NCBI GenBank assembly: GCA_900547315.1 | Contig: URGI01000002.1 | Span: 1-49,805 of the forward strand | Direction of reading: 5' to 3' | DNA: 49,805 nt | From: an uncultured Eubacteriales bacterium | GTDB taxonomy: Bacteria; Bacillota; Clostridia; Oscillospirales; Oscillospiraceae | Program-made: the position numbers and the translations under genes | Shown: positions 31,691 through 41,600 of the stretch, piece by piece | How positions within the stretch are numbered: the first letter of the stretch is position 1 | How the letters are laid out: the number at the start of each line of letters is the position of its first letter | Notes under the pieces: model-generated | Told to the model about the DNA's origin: nothing | The model's database searches: none | The model's input: the letters and a program-made list of their open reading frames with translations, nothing else

Positions 31691-31749
31691 TCTACGCCGC
31701 GGGAGGGGAGAATATACCTGAAATCAGAAAATTTTCTACACAAAAATCC

Positions 31750-31778
31750 TTGACTAATTTTGTGGAATATGCTACAAT
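31750..31778 (+). promoter_or_regulatory. Promoter of the str operon
   Basis: TTGACT (31750-31755) and TACAAT (31773-31778) are 17 bases apart. The leader of about 120 bases contains an AT-rich inverted repeat ATAAAAAAGC/GCTTTTTTAT (31831-31862) that may fold as a weak terminator. Confidence 0.8.
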
Positions 31779-31904
31779 TCCAATTTGTATGGCGGTGGTA
31801 CGCCCTTATTGCGCCCATTTGCCAAATTTGATAAAAAAGCCTGATTTTATCAAGCTTTTTTATAAATTTTATCATCTTTATCATCCGAAGAAAGGAGGAA
31901 CACA

Positions 31905-32330
31905 ATGCCTACTTTTAACCAGCTCGTTAGAAAGGGCAGAGAGAAAGTCACCTACAAGTCCACCTCTCCTGCAATGCAGAAGGGTCTGAACACCCTGAAG
32001 AACAAGGAGACCGACCTGAGCGCTCCGCAGAAGAGAGGCGTCTGCACCGCAGTCCGTACCTCTACTCCTAAGAAGCCGAACTCCGCACTGCGTAAGATCG
32101 CCCGTGTGCGCCTGACCAATGGCTATGAAGTTACCGCGTACATCCCCGGTATCGGCCATAACCTGCAGGAGCACTCCGTCGTCATGATCCGCGGCGGCCG
32201 TGTCAAGGACCTCCCTGGTGTGCGTTACCACATCATCCGCGGTACCCTCGATGCTCAGGGCGTCAACGGACGTATGCAGGCTCGCTCCAAGTACGGCGCC
32301 AAGAAGCCCAAAGCTGCTAAGAAAAAGTAA
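31905..32330 (+). CDS. rpsL: 30S ribosomal protein S12
   Basis: The 141-residue ribosomal protein sits at the decoding centre and checks codon-anticodon pairing. The conserved cores RTSTPKKPNSALRKIARVRL and PGIGHNLQEHSVVMIRGGRV, then KDLPGVRYHIIRG, are intact. The Lys in TPKKPN and in VKDLPG, where substitutions give streptomycin resistance, are wild type. The length is that of clostridial S12 with the extra insert near residue 25 (NKETDLSAPQ) and a Lys-rich tail. AAAGGAGGAACACA precedes the ATG. It is the first gene of rpsL-rpsG-fusA-tuf; rpoBC is not upstream. Confidence 0.98.
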   Translation: MPTFNQLVRKGREKVTYKSTSPAMQKGLNTLKNKETDLSAPQKRGVCTAVRTSTPKKPNSALRKIARVRLTNGYEVTAYIPGIGHNLQEHSVVMIRGGRVKDLPGVRYHIIRGTLDAQGVNGRMQARSKYGAKKPKAAKKK

Positions 32331-32462
32331 TTTCAAACGCAGCGGCAATTTTCTGCCCTGCCGTTTATCTATATAAATGTGGATAAACCTCAGGGCGCAA
32401 ACGGATACTTGTAAGTATTCGAGTACCTGTGATTCCATTTTTTAATGAAGGAGGGAAGCAAC

Positions 32463-32933
32463 GTGCCCAGAAGAGGTAATGTTCCCAAAAGAGAAATTTT
32501 GCCTGATCCTATGTATAACAGCGTTCTGGTGACCAAGCTCATCAACGGCGTTATGCTCGACGGCAAGAAAGGTGTTGCTCAGAAGGTCGTTTACGATGCT
32601 TTTGACATCATCAAGGAAAAGACCGGCAAGGAGCCGCTTGACGCTTTCACCGAGGCGATGAACAACATCATGCCCCAGCTCGAAGTCAAGGCTCGCCGTG
32701 TCGGCGGCGCCACCTATCAGGTGCCTATCGAAGTCCGTCCCGCCCGTCGCCAGACTCTGGCTCTGCGCTGGCTCGTGGATTACTCCCGCAAGCGCAGCGA
32801 AAAGACCATGAAAGAGCGCCTCGCAGGCGAGATCATGGACGCATGCAACAACCTCGGCGCATCCGTCAAGAAGCGCGAGGATATGCACAAGAACGCAGAA
32901 GCCAACAAGGCTTTCGCGCATTTCAGATGGTAA
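32463..32933 (+). CDS. rpsG: 30S ribosomal protein S7
   Basis: The 156-residue protein organises the 3' domain of 16S rRNA at the head of the small subunit and contacts tRNA in the E site. Signatures are PRRGNVPKREILPDP at the start, KLINGVMLDGKKGVAQKVVY, and the family motif VGGATYQVPIEVRPARRQTL. The length matches the family norm when GTG at 32463 is used as start (GAGGGAAGCAAC upstream); the upstream ATG at 32445 would add six residues and has no support. In other bacteria S7 represses translation of its own operon by binding the S12-S7 spacer; the 130-base spacer here could have that role. Confidence 0.98.
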   Translation: MPRRGNVPKREILPDPMYNSVLVTKLINGVMLDGKKGVAQKVVYDAFDIIKEKTGKEPLDAFTEAMNNIMPQLEVKARRVGGATYQVPIEVRPARRQTLALRWLVDYSRKRSEKTMKERLAGEIMDACNNLGASVKKREDMHKNAEANKAFAHFRW

Positions 32934-32951
32934 TCCCTTCAGGAGTTTCAA

Positions 32952-35042
32952 ATGCCCAGACAATATTCACTTGAGAAAACGAGAAATATCGGTATCATGG
33001 CTCATATTGACGCCGGCAAGACCACGACTACGGAACGTATTCTGTTCTACACCGGTGTCAACTACAAGCTCGGTGAGACCCATGAGGGTACCGCCACCAT
33101 GGACTGGATGGAGCAGGAGCAGGAGCGTGGCATAACCATCACCTCTGCTGCAACCACCTGCTTCTGGAACGGCACCCGCATCAACATCATCGACACCCCG
33201 GGTCACGTCGACTTTACCGCAGAGGTCGAGCGTTCCCTGCGAGTGCTGGACGGATGCGTGACGGTTCTTTGTGCAAAGGGCGGTGTTGAGCCTCAGTCCG
33301 AGACTGTTTGGAGACAGGCTGACCATTATCACGTCCCCCGCATGATTTACGTCAATAAGATGGACATCATGGGCGCGGACTTCTATCATGTGCTCGATAT
33401 GGTGCATGAGAGACTGAAGTGCAACGCCGTTCCCATCCAGCTCCCCATCGGCAGCGAGGACAGCTTCGAGGGCATCGTCGATCTCGTGGATATGAACGCT
33501 GACGTGTATCTCGATGATCTTGGCAAGCAGATGGTCACAGAGGAGATCCCTGAGAACATGAGAGAGCTTGCCGAGGAGTATCGTGATAAGCTCCTTGCGG
33601 CAGTATCCGACTTCGACGACGAGATCATGGAAATGTATCTCGAAGGCGAGGACGTCCCCGCGGATAAGATCCGCGCTGCGATAAGAAAAGCCACCGTCGC
33701 GGTGAAGATGGTTCCCGTGACCTGCGGCACTTCTTATAAAAACAAGGGCGTACAGAAGCTGCTGGATGCAATCGTTGACTACATGCCTTCGCCGCTGGAT
33801 GTTCCGGCTATCGAGGGTGTCAACCCCAAGACCGACGAGGAAGAAACGAGAGAGGCTGATGATAACGCGCCGTTCTCCGCTCTTGCCTTCAAGATCATGT
33901 CCGACCCCTATGTGGGAAGATTGAGCTTTTTCCGCGTCTACTCAGGCTCTGTGGAGACCGGTAAGACCGTCATGAATTCCACCAAGGGACAGCGTGAGCG
34001 TCTTGGCCGCATCCTGCGTATGCACGCCAACCACAGAGAGGATATCGATCAGGTTTATTCCGGCGATATCGCCGCCGCCGTCGGCCTTAAAAACACCACC
34101 ACCGGCGACACGCTCTGTGACGAAAAGAATCCTATCATCCTTGAGTCCATGGAATTCCCGGATCCGGTCATCCGCGTGGCTATCGAGCCTAAGACGAAGG
34201 CCGGTCAGGAAAAAATGGCTATCGCTCTCCAGAAGCTGGCAGAGGAGGATCCCACCTTTAAGACCTATACGGACGAAGAGACGGGACAAACCATCATTGC
34301 CGGTATGGGTGAGCTTCATCTTGAGATTATCGTCGACAGACTGCTGCGCGAATTCAAGGTTGAGGCCAATGTCGGCAAGCCTCAGGTTTCCTACAAGGAG
34401 ACCATTACGAAGGCCGCCACGGTCGATACCCGCTACGCGCGCCAGACGGGCGGTAAAGGCCAGTTCGCGCATGTCAAGCTTATGATTGAACCTAACGAGT
34501 CCGGCAAGGGCTACGAGTTCATCAATAAGGTGACAGGCGGCGCAATCCCGAAGGAGTTTATCCCGTGCATCGATCAGGGTATTCAGGGCGCAATGCTCTC
34601 CGGTGTTCTCGCCGGATACCAGGTCGTTGACGTTAAGTGCACCGTGCTTGACGGTTCTTACCACGAGGTCGACTCTTCGGAAATGGCGTTCAAGATCTGC
34701 GGCAGCATGGCTTTCAAGGAAGCATGCCTGAAGGCAGGTCCGACGCTGCTTGAGCCTATAATGAAGGTGGTTGTCACCGCTCCCGATGAATACATGGGAG
34801 ACGTTATGGGCGATATCAACGCCAGACGCGGCCAGATAGTAGGCACAGACATTAGAAACGGCACCGCTACCATCGAGAGCAATGTTCCGCTTTCCACGAT
34901 GTTCGGCTATGCTACCGACCTGCGCAGCAAGACTCAGGGCAGAGCTACCTACAGCATGGAGCCCAGCCACTTCGTTATGCTGCCCAAGAATTTGCAGGAA
35001 GCCCTCGTTAAATCACGCGCGGGTTTCGAGAACAATGTTTGA
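32952..35042 (+). CDS. fusA: Elongation factor G
   Basis: The 696-residue translational GTPase drives ribosomal translocation and, with RRF, recycling. G1 is AHIDAGKTTTTER, G3 DTPGHVDF, G4 NKMD. Domain IV contains the conserved loop TGGKGQFAHVKL and the tip region HEVDSSEMAF; domain V ends PSHFVMLPKNLQEAL. Length and motifs are those of canonical EF-G rather than a tetracycline-resistance or EF-G2 paralog. CAGGAG precedes the ATG; the gap to rpsG is 18 bases. Codon use is strongly biased toward C- and T-ending highly expressed codons, unlike the neighbouring accessory genes. Confidence 0.98.
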   Translation: MPRQYSLEKTRNIGIMAHIDAGKTTTTERILFYTGVNYKLGETHEGTATMDWMEQEQERGITITSAATTCFWNGTRINIIDTPGHVDFTAEVERSLRVLDGCVTVLCAKGGVEPQSETVWRQADHYHVPRMIYVNKMDIMGADFYHVLDMVHERLKCNAVPIQLPIGSEDSFEGIVDLVDMNADVYLDDLGKQMVTEEIPENMRELAEEYRDKLLAAVSDFDDEIMEMYLEGEDVPADKIRAAIRKATVAVKMVPVTCGTSYKNKGVQKLLDAIVDYMPSPLDVPAIEGVNPKTDEEETREADDNAPFSALAFKIMSDPYVGRLSFFRVYSGSVETGKTVMNSTKGQRERLGRILRMHANHREDIDQVYSGDIAAAVGLKNTTTGDTLCDEKNPIILESMEFPDPVIRVAIEPKTKAGQEKMAIALQKLAEEDPTFKTYTDEETGQTIIAGMGELHLEIIVDRLLREFKVEANVGKPQVSYKETITKAATVDTRYARQTGGKGQFAHVKLMIEPNESGKGYEFINKVTGGAIPKEFIPCIDQGIQGAMLSGVLAGYQVVDVKCTVLDGSYHEVDSSEMAFKICGSMAFKEACLKAGPTLLEPIMKVVVTAPDEYMGDVMGDINARRGQIVGTDIRNGTATIESNVPLSTMFGYATDLRSKTQGRATYSMEPSHFVMLPKNLQEALVKSRAGFENNV

Positions 35043-35070
35043 TAAATCAATAATTTAGGAGGATATTCTA

Positions 35071-36324
<1,254 letters not shown>

Positions 36325-36337
36325 TTCATTTGTTTTG

Positions 36338-36368
36338 AACAGCCGGAGCATTTGCTCCGGCTGTTTTC
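36338..36368 (+). terminator. Terminator of the str operon
   Basis: AACAGCCGGAGCA and TGCTCCGGCTGTT form a 13-bp stem with a two-base loop, followed by TTCTT, 14 bases after tuf. Confidence 0.92.
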
Positions 36369-36400
36369 TTATTTATCACGTAAGCTAAGCAGACATTTTT

Positions 36401-36445
36401 GGCTCCCTCTGATGGGGAAGCTGTCGGCGCAGCCGACTGAGGGAG
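36401..36445. repeat. REP-like intergenic repeat element
   Basis: The 45-bp element starts GGCTCCCTC and ends CTGAGGGAG, with an inner stem around GCTGTCGGC/GCCGAC. It matches, in reverse orientation, the plan of the 48-bp element at 16006-16053: a GGC-CCC start, GGGGA-GCTG, a CGG/CCG stem, then CTGAGGG-G. Such short palindromic repeats are frequent between genes of gut Clostridia. It has no coding content. Confidence 0.6.
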
Positions 36446-36490
36446 AAAAATTACAAATCGATTTTCAACTCCGCTTATTACATAGTGTAA

Positions 36491-36527
36491 AAGAACACCG
36501 GCAAGCTCAATGCTTGTCGGTGTTCTT
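36491..36527 (-). terminator. Terminator overlapping the end of the GNAT gene
   Basis: AAGAACACCGGCAAGC and GCTTGTCGGTGTTCTT pair with one G-U, giving a 16-bp stem with T runs both ways. The stem includes the last GNAT codons and stop, and it can also stop rightward readthrough from tuf. Confidence 0.8.
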
Positions 36528-36974
36528 ATGTACGTACATTCTGCTCGGCGTTTCCTCGCCGTCGCCGGTTGCCATGCAGTAGAACTCCCAGCCGTAGTGC
36601 TCATAAAAGCTGTCGTGGTCTGTCAGAAGATACAGCACCGGCTCGCCGAGTGCCGCCATGTCATCACATACGCGCTCCAGCAGCCGCCCTGCGATGCCTT
36701 TGCAGCGGTGCTCAGGCTCGACATATACGGCACAGACATTCGGCCGCAGGTCAGGTCGGTCGTGAAAATCGTTCTCTATAACGCCCAGCCCGCCGATTAT
36801 CTCGCCGTTGCCGCCGAGCATCACATACCAGCGTGGGACAGCGCTCGCCGTGAGGCTGTCATTCATGCTCTCAAGATATGCCGCCAGCGGCACACCCCAT
36901 TTCTTGTGGAACCACTGCGCCGCCGTCTCAATAAGCTCCGGACGGTCACACAGGCATATAAGTTCATTTTCCAT
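36507..36974 (-). CDS. GNAT-family N-acetyltransferase
   Basis: The 155-residue cytoplasmic enzyme has the GNAT fold. Motif A is VEPEHRCKGIAGRLLERV, with the (Q/R)xxGxG/A-type pyrophosphate loop as RCKGIA; motif B includes YLLTDHDSFYEHYGWEF. It transfers acetyl from acetyl-CoA to an unknown amine. It starts inside the last 11 bases of the MATE exporter gene, so the two form a translationally coupled pair; drug export and drug acetylation would make a sensible combination, but the substrate cannot be read from sequence. The stop lies in the terminator stem. Confidence 0.9.
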   Translation of the reverse strand: MENELICLCDRPELIETAAQWFHKKWGVPLAAYLESMNDSLTASAVPRWYVMLGGNGEIIGGLGVIENDFHDRPDLRPNVCAVYVEPEHRCKGIAGRLLERVCDDMAALGEPVLYLLTDHDSFYEHYGWEFYCMATGDGEETPSRMYVHKNTDKH

Positions 36975-38331
36975 CGTTAGCCCTCATAAGACGCTTGCGT
37001 ACGAAACCGAAGTAGTATATCACGAACGCAACGGCGGTCAGTCCCCAGGTCAGCGGATAGCTGAGCGCGACGGTGCTGATGCTGTGCCAGCGCGGGACGG
37101 CGGTGTATATCCAGATGACGCGCGTCAGGCAGATGCCCGCGGCGGTGATGATCGTGGGTATCAGCGTGTCGCCAAGCCCGCGCAGGCCGCCGCCGAATAT
37201 CTCGATCGGGGCGTACGTCCAGTACCACGGTGCCATGAATCCGAGTATCTGCACCGCGATGACCATGACCGTCTCGTCCTCAACGAACAGGCCGAAGAAG
37301 AAGCGGCAGGTCATCATGAACAGCACGGAGAGGAGCGAAGTCGTGATCATGCCGAGCGCCATGCAGTCGCGCAGGCTGGCGCGTGCTCGGTCATACAGCC
37401 CCGCACCATAGTTCTGGCCGACAAAGGTCATCAGCGAGATGCTGTACGCGTTCAGAACCATCCAGTTGAACGCGTCGATCTTGTTTACGGCGACCCACGC
37501 GGCGACGGTGTCCGTGCCAAACTTGTTGATGGACGCTGTGATTATCATGTTGGAGACGGCGTAGAGCACGGACTGAAGCCCTGCGGGAAGGCCGATGTGC
37601 ACCGCGCGGCGCATCATGCGTCCCTCGATGCGTATGTTTTTCAGCTCGAGCCGGTAGCTCTGCTTGCTGCGTATCAGGCTGCGGCAGACGAGCACGGCGC
37701 TGATTAGCTGGGCAAGGCTCGTCGCAATGGCGACGCCCTCAACAGCCAGATCAAATACGACGACGGCGACGATATCCATCGCAACATTGAGCACGCAGCA
37801 GATGATGAGGAAATACAGCGGGCGCTTCGAATCGCCGACCGCGCGCAGTATGGCCGAACCCATGTTGTAGATCATAGCAGGGATCATCGCCATATAGACG
37901 ATGCGCATATAGCTCACGGAGTCGGCCATAGTCTCCTCCGGAGTATCCATAATGCGCAGGAGCCACGGCGCGGTCACAATGCCCACAACGGTCATTATAA
38001 CGCCGCAGACGGCCGCAAAAACTATGGCGGTCTGTACACCCTTGCTGACGTCCTCGTCGTCGTTTGCGCCGTAATACTGCGCTATGATGACCGTAGCGCC
38101 GGAACACAGGCCGGTGAAGAAACCGATGATGAGGTTCAGTATCTGTGAGGCGGAGCCGCCGACGGCGGCGAGCGCATTTTTGCCGACAAAGCGGCCGACT
38201 ATTACCGCGTCGGCCATGTTATACAGCTGCTGGAACAGCATACCGAGCAGAACGGGGAAGAAGAAGTTCATCAGCTGCTTGAGGATGCTGCCCTCGGTTA
38301 TTGCATTGCGTTGAATCCTATGCTCGTCCAT
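36964..38331 (-). CDS. MATE-family efflux transporter
   Basis: The protein has 455 residues and 12 helices in two similar halves, as in the NorM/DinF superfamily. The first helix pattern ILKQLMNFFFPVLLGMLFQQ and YNMADAVIVGRFVGKNALAAVG is the family start. MATE carriers export cationic drugs or metabolites using Na+ or H+ gradients. The ATG at 38331 begins MDEHRIQRNAITEGS, which fits the family start; no good ribosome site is seen, although a GGAGG lies about 30 bases upstream. The longer frame adds 28 residues of poor composition. It overlaps the GNAT gene by 11 bases. Confidence 0.9.
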   Translation of the reverse strand: MDEHRIQRNAITEGSILKQLMNFFFPVLLGMLFQQLYNMADAVIVGRFVGKNALAAVGGSASQILNLIIGFFTGLCSGATVIIAQYYGANDDEDVSKGVQTAIVFAAVCGVIMTVVGIVTAPWLLRIMDTPEETMADSVSYMRIVYMAMIPAMIYNMGSAILRAVGDSKRPLYFLIICCVLNVAMDIVAVVVFDLAVEGVAIATSLAQLISAVLVCRSLIRSKQSYRLELKNIRIEGRMMRRAVHIGLPAGLQSVLYAVSNMIITASINKFGTDTVAAWVAVNKIDAFNWMVLNAYSISLMTFVGQNYGAGLYDRARASLRDCMALGMITTSLLSVLFMMTCRFFFGLFVEDETVMVIAVQILGFMAPWYWTYAPIEIFGGGLRGLGDTLIPTIITAAGICLTRVIWIYTAVPRWHSISTVALSYPLTWGLTAVAFVIYYFGFVRKRLMRANDGK

Positions 38332-38613
38332 ATCAAAAAACGGCGCAGCGCGCCGATCCTCCGTTTTCAATATCCGTGGGTCATCTATGCTAACACAGAG
38401 AAAGGAAAAACACAAGCGGCTAAAAATGCTGATTTTTCAAGGCTTTTTGACACTTTTTATGTGTATTTTTGAGCAGCTTGATATAAGATTATGTAAATAA
38501 TATTACGTATACAACATTATGTGAACTAATTTGAAAATCAAACACAGCACGCATCGGACAGCGCCGCATTTCGATACGGCGCGCTTATGCGCTTATATAA
38601 TTGTATAAATTGA

Positions 38614-38648
38614 AATCCCCTCTGCAGTTTATCGCTGCGGAGGGGATT
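38614..38648 (-). terminator. Terminator of the giant surface protein gene
   Basis: AATCCCCTCTGCAG and CTGCGGAGGGGATT pair with one G-U in a 14-bp stem, 30 bases after the leftward gene. The minus strand continues TCAATTTAT. Confidence 0.8.
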
Positions 38649-38678
38649 CGTTTAGTTTAGTGCTTTGCTATTTTGAGC

Positions 38679-41600
38679 TTATTCCTGCTCCTCGCGCTTT
38701 CTGCGGTAGAGGTACACAGTGCCCGCTGCGCCTGCGCCGCTCATGCTCATGAGGGCAAGCAGGAGGAGAAGGTCGCTGCTGTCGCCGGTCTTGGGCTTTT
38801 CAGCCTGATCCTTGACGTACAGGAAGCCGCGCTCAACGGTGATCTCGTAGTTGTCGGCCTTGGTGTTGTCGTTGAGTTTGTAAGTGAAGTCGTTGTAGCT
38901 CCAGCCGATGTCCTTGCGCTTGCCAGTCACATCGTAGGTCGCGCCTTCGCCTTCAACAAAGCCGTCTCCGCCGACCTCGACCTTGTTGCAGGTGAGGTAC
39001 TTGCCGTCGTAGATCTTGCAGGCGGTGCCGGAGGTGAGAGTTACCTTGCGCTTGGTAACGGTCAGGGTGCCGTCAACGGAGTCGTCAAAGATGTAGTTTG
39101 CGGTGACGTCCTCATCGCCGCGCATGACGCGGTAGGACTTGATGACGTTCACGCTGCTGCCGGCGTCGGTCTGGCTGCCTTCGATGACTGCCTCAAGCAC
39201 GTCGCCCTCGGCGAGAACGAAGTCGGTGTAGGTGAAGCCATCGTCGGTGAGCGGAGTGCCGTCATAGGTCTTCTCCGCGCTGTTCGCGGTGATGACGATG
39301 TGCTGCTCGGGGCTGGTGACGGTGAGCTTGCCTTCCTCGGTCTCGATGATGTAGTTCTCGGCAAGAGTGCCCTCGTTCAGCTCGTAGGTGAAGCTGTTGT
39401 CGCTGCTGCCGACGTCGAGCTGGCTGCCGGTGACGTCATAGGTGACGCCTTCGCCCTCGATGAAGCCGTCGCCGGTGACGGTGATCTCGTCATTGGTGAG
39501 CGGAGTGCCGTCGTAGACCTTCTCGTCGTCCGCGGAGGTCATAACGACCTTGCGCGCGGTAACGGTGAGCTTGCCGTCAACGGATTCTGCGAAGCGGTAG
39601 TTTGCGGTGACGTCGGTCTCGCCGCGCATGACGCGGTAGGACTTGACGACGTTTGCGCTGCTGCCTGCGTTGAGCTGGCTGCCCTCGACGACTGCGGTAA
39701 GCACATCGCCGTCAACAAGTATGCCGGAGGTGAAAGTGTAGCCGCCGTTGATGAGTGCGGAGCCGTCATACATCTTCTCGCCGCTGTTTGCGGTGATAGT
39801 GATCTCGGTGAGGATCGGCTTGACGGTGAGTTCACCTTCCTTGGTCTCGATGATGTAGTTTGCGGCAAGAGTGCCTTCGTTCAGTTCATAGGTGAAGCTG
39901 TTGTTGCTGCTGCCCTCGTCAAGCTGGCTGCCGGTGACGTTGTAGGTCGCACCCTCGCCTGCGACGAAGCCGCTGCCGCCGACGGTGACGGTGGGATTGG
40001 TTAGCGGAGTGCCGTCATATTCCTTTTCACCACCGCCGGAGGTGAGCGTTACGGGACGCGGGGTGACGGTGAGCGTGCCCTTCTGGCTTGCACCGAAGGT
40101 GTAGTTGTTGGTGACGTCAACGCCGTCGCGCGTGACCTTGTAGGACTTGACGACGTTGTCGCTGCTGCCCTTATCTGTCTGGCTGCCGACGACTTCGACC
40201 TCAAGCTTGTCGCCATCGGCGAGCTTACCGGTGTAGGTGTAGTTGCCGTTGGTGAGGGGCTGACCGTCATAGACCTTGGAGTCGCTGGCTGCGGTGATGA
40301 CGATCTGGGTGGAAACTGCGGTGACGGTCAGGTCGCCGTATTCCTTGGCGATCTCGTAGTTCTTTGCCTTGGTGTTGTCATTCAGCTCGTAGTCGAAGGT
40401 GTTCTTGCTGCTGCCGACATCGAGCTGGCTGCCGGTGAAGGTGTAGGACGCGCCCTCGCCGTCAACGAAGCCGTCGCCGGTGACTTTGATTTCGCTGCTG
40501 GTGAGCGGGGTGCCGTCATATTCCTTGTTGTCGGAGCCGGAAGTGATGGTCAGGGGGCGCGGGGAGATCACGAGCGTACCGTCATTGATCACGAAGCGAA
40601 CGTTCTTGAAGTTCCCGTTGATGTTCTTGAAGGCTTCTGGAGCGAGGTTCATGTCGTAGGTACCGGCGTCAGTGCCCTTGATGGTGGCGTCGCCGCTGAA
40701 GGTAAAGTAGCTCTCCTTGTAGAGCGGGTCGCTGATGCTGGTCACTACGTAGCCGGTGACGGTCTTCTCGGTGCCGTCATACTTTGCGCTGCCGCTGTTC
40801 TCGGTGATGGTGACGACCACTTCAGCGGTAACGGGGGTTATCTCCAGCTTGCCGGGGGTAAGGGTGATGTCGTAGTTGTTGGCATCAAACTTATCGGTAG
40901 TGGTGTACACGATGGTGTTGTCAACACTGCCGACCTCGGTGATGGTTCCGGTGGTCTTGACCTCGGAGACTTCGCCGGCAACGAAGCTGCCGGTGGTGAA
41001 CTTGTAGTTGGGATTGGTGAGCGGCTGGCCGTTGTAGACCCTGCGGCCGCCCTCGGACTCGATGACGACTACGCGCGGGGTGACGGTCAGGGTGCCGTCA
41101 ACGGAGTCGGCGAATTTGTAGTTGCCGGTGACATCATCGCTGCCGCGCACGACCTTGTAGGACTTGACAACGTTTGCGCTGCTGCCCTTTTTGGTCTGGC
41201 TGCCCTCAACGACTGCCTGAAGCACGTCGCCATCAACGAGGACGCCCTCGGTGAAGGTGCAGCCATTGTCGGTGAGCGCCTCACCGTTGTACTCTCTGGT
41301 CTTGCTGTTAGCGGTGATGGTGATGAATGCGGCCTTCGCGGTTATCGTGAGGCTGCCGTCGTTTGCCTCGGTGACGATGTACTTCCCGGTCGCGTCAACG
41401 GTGCCGACGGTGCCGTCCGCAAATTTTGCGGGATAGACGCCGGCGTCAGTGCCCTTCGCGCCGACGGTGATGGCGGAGAAGTCAGCATCTTCCGGTGTCC
41501 CGGTGAAGCCGCTGACGGACTGCTCAATGCCGTTGTATTCGTGTGTAGCGCTGTTTGCGGTCAGCTCAACGTTTTTATAATAATAGAAGGTGATTACGTT

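Noticed and set aside
31831..31862. Attenuator in the rpsL leader
   Set aside because: The stem is almost all A-T pairs and weak; not enough to claim regulation.
38815..41572. Regularly spaced repeats that might suggest a CRISPR array
   Set aside because: The units are about 250 bp, degenerate and in frame; they encode MBG-like protein repeats.
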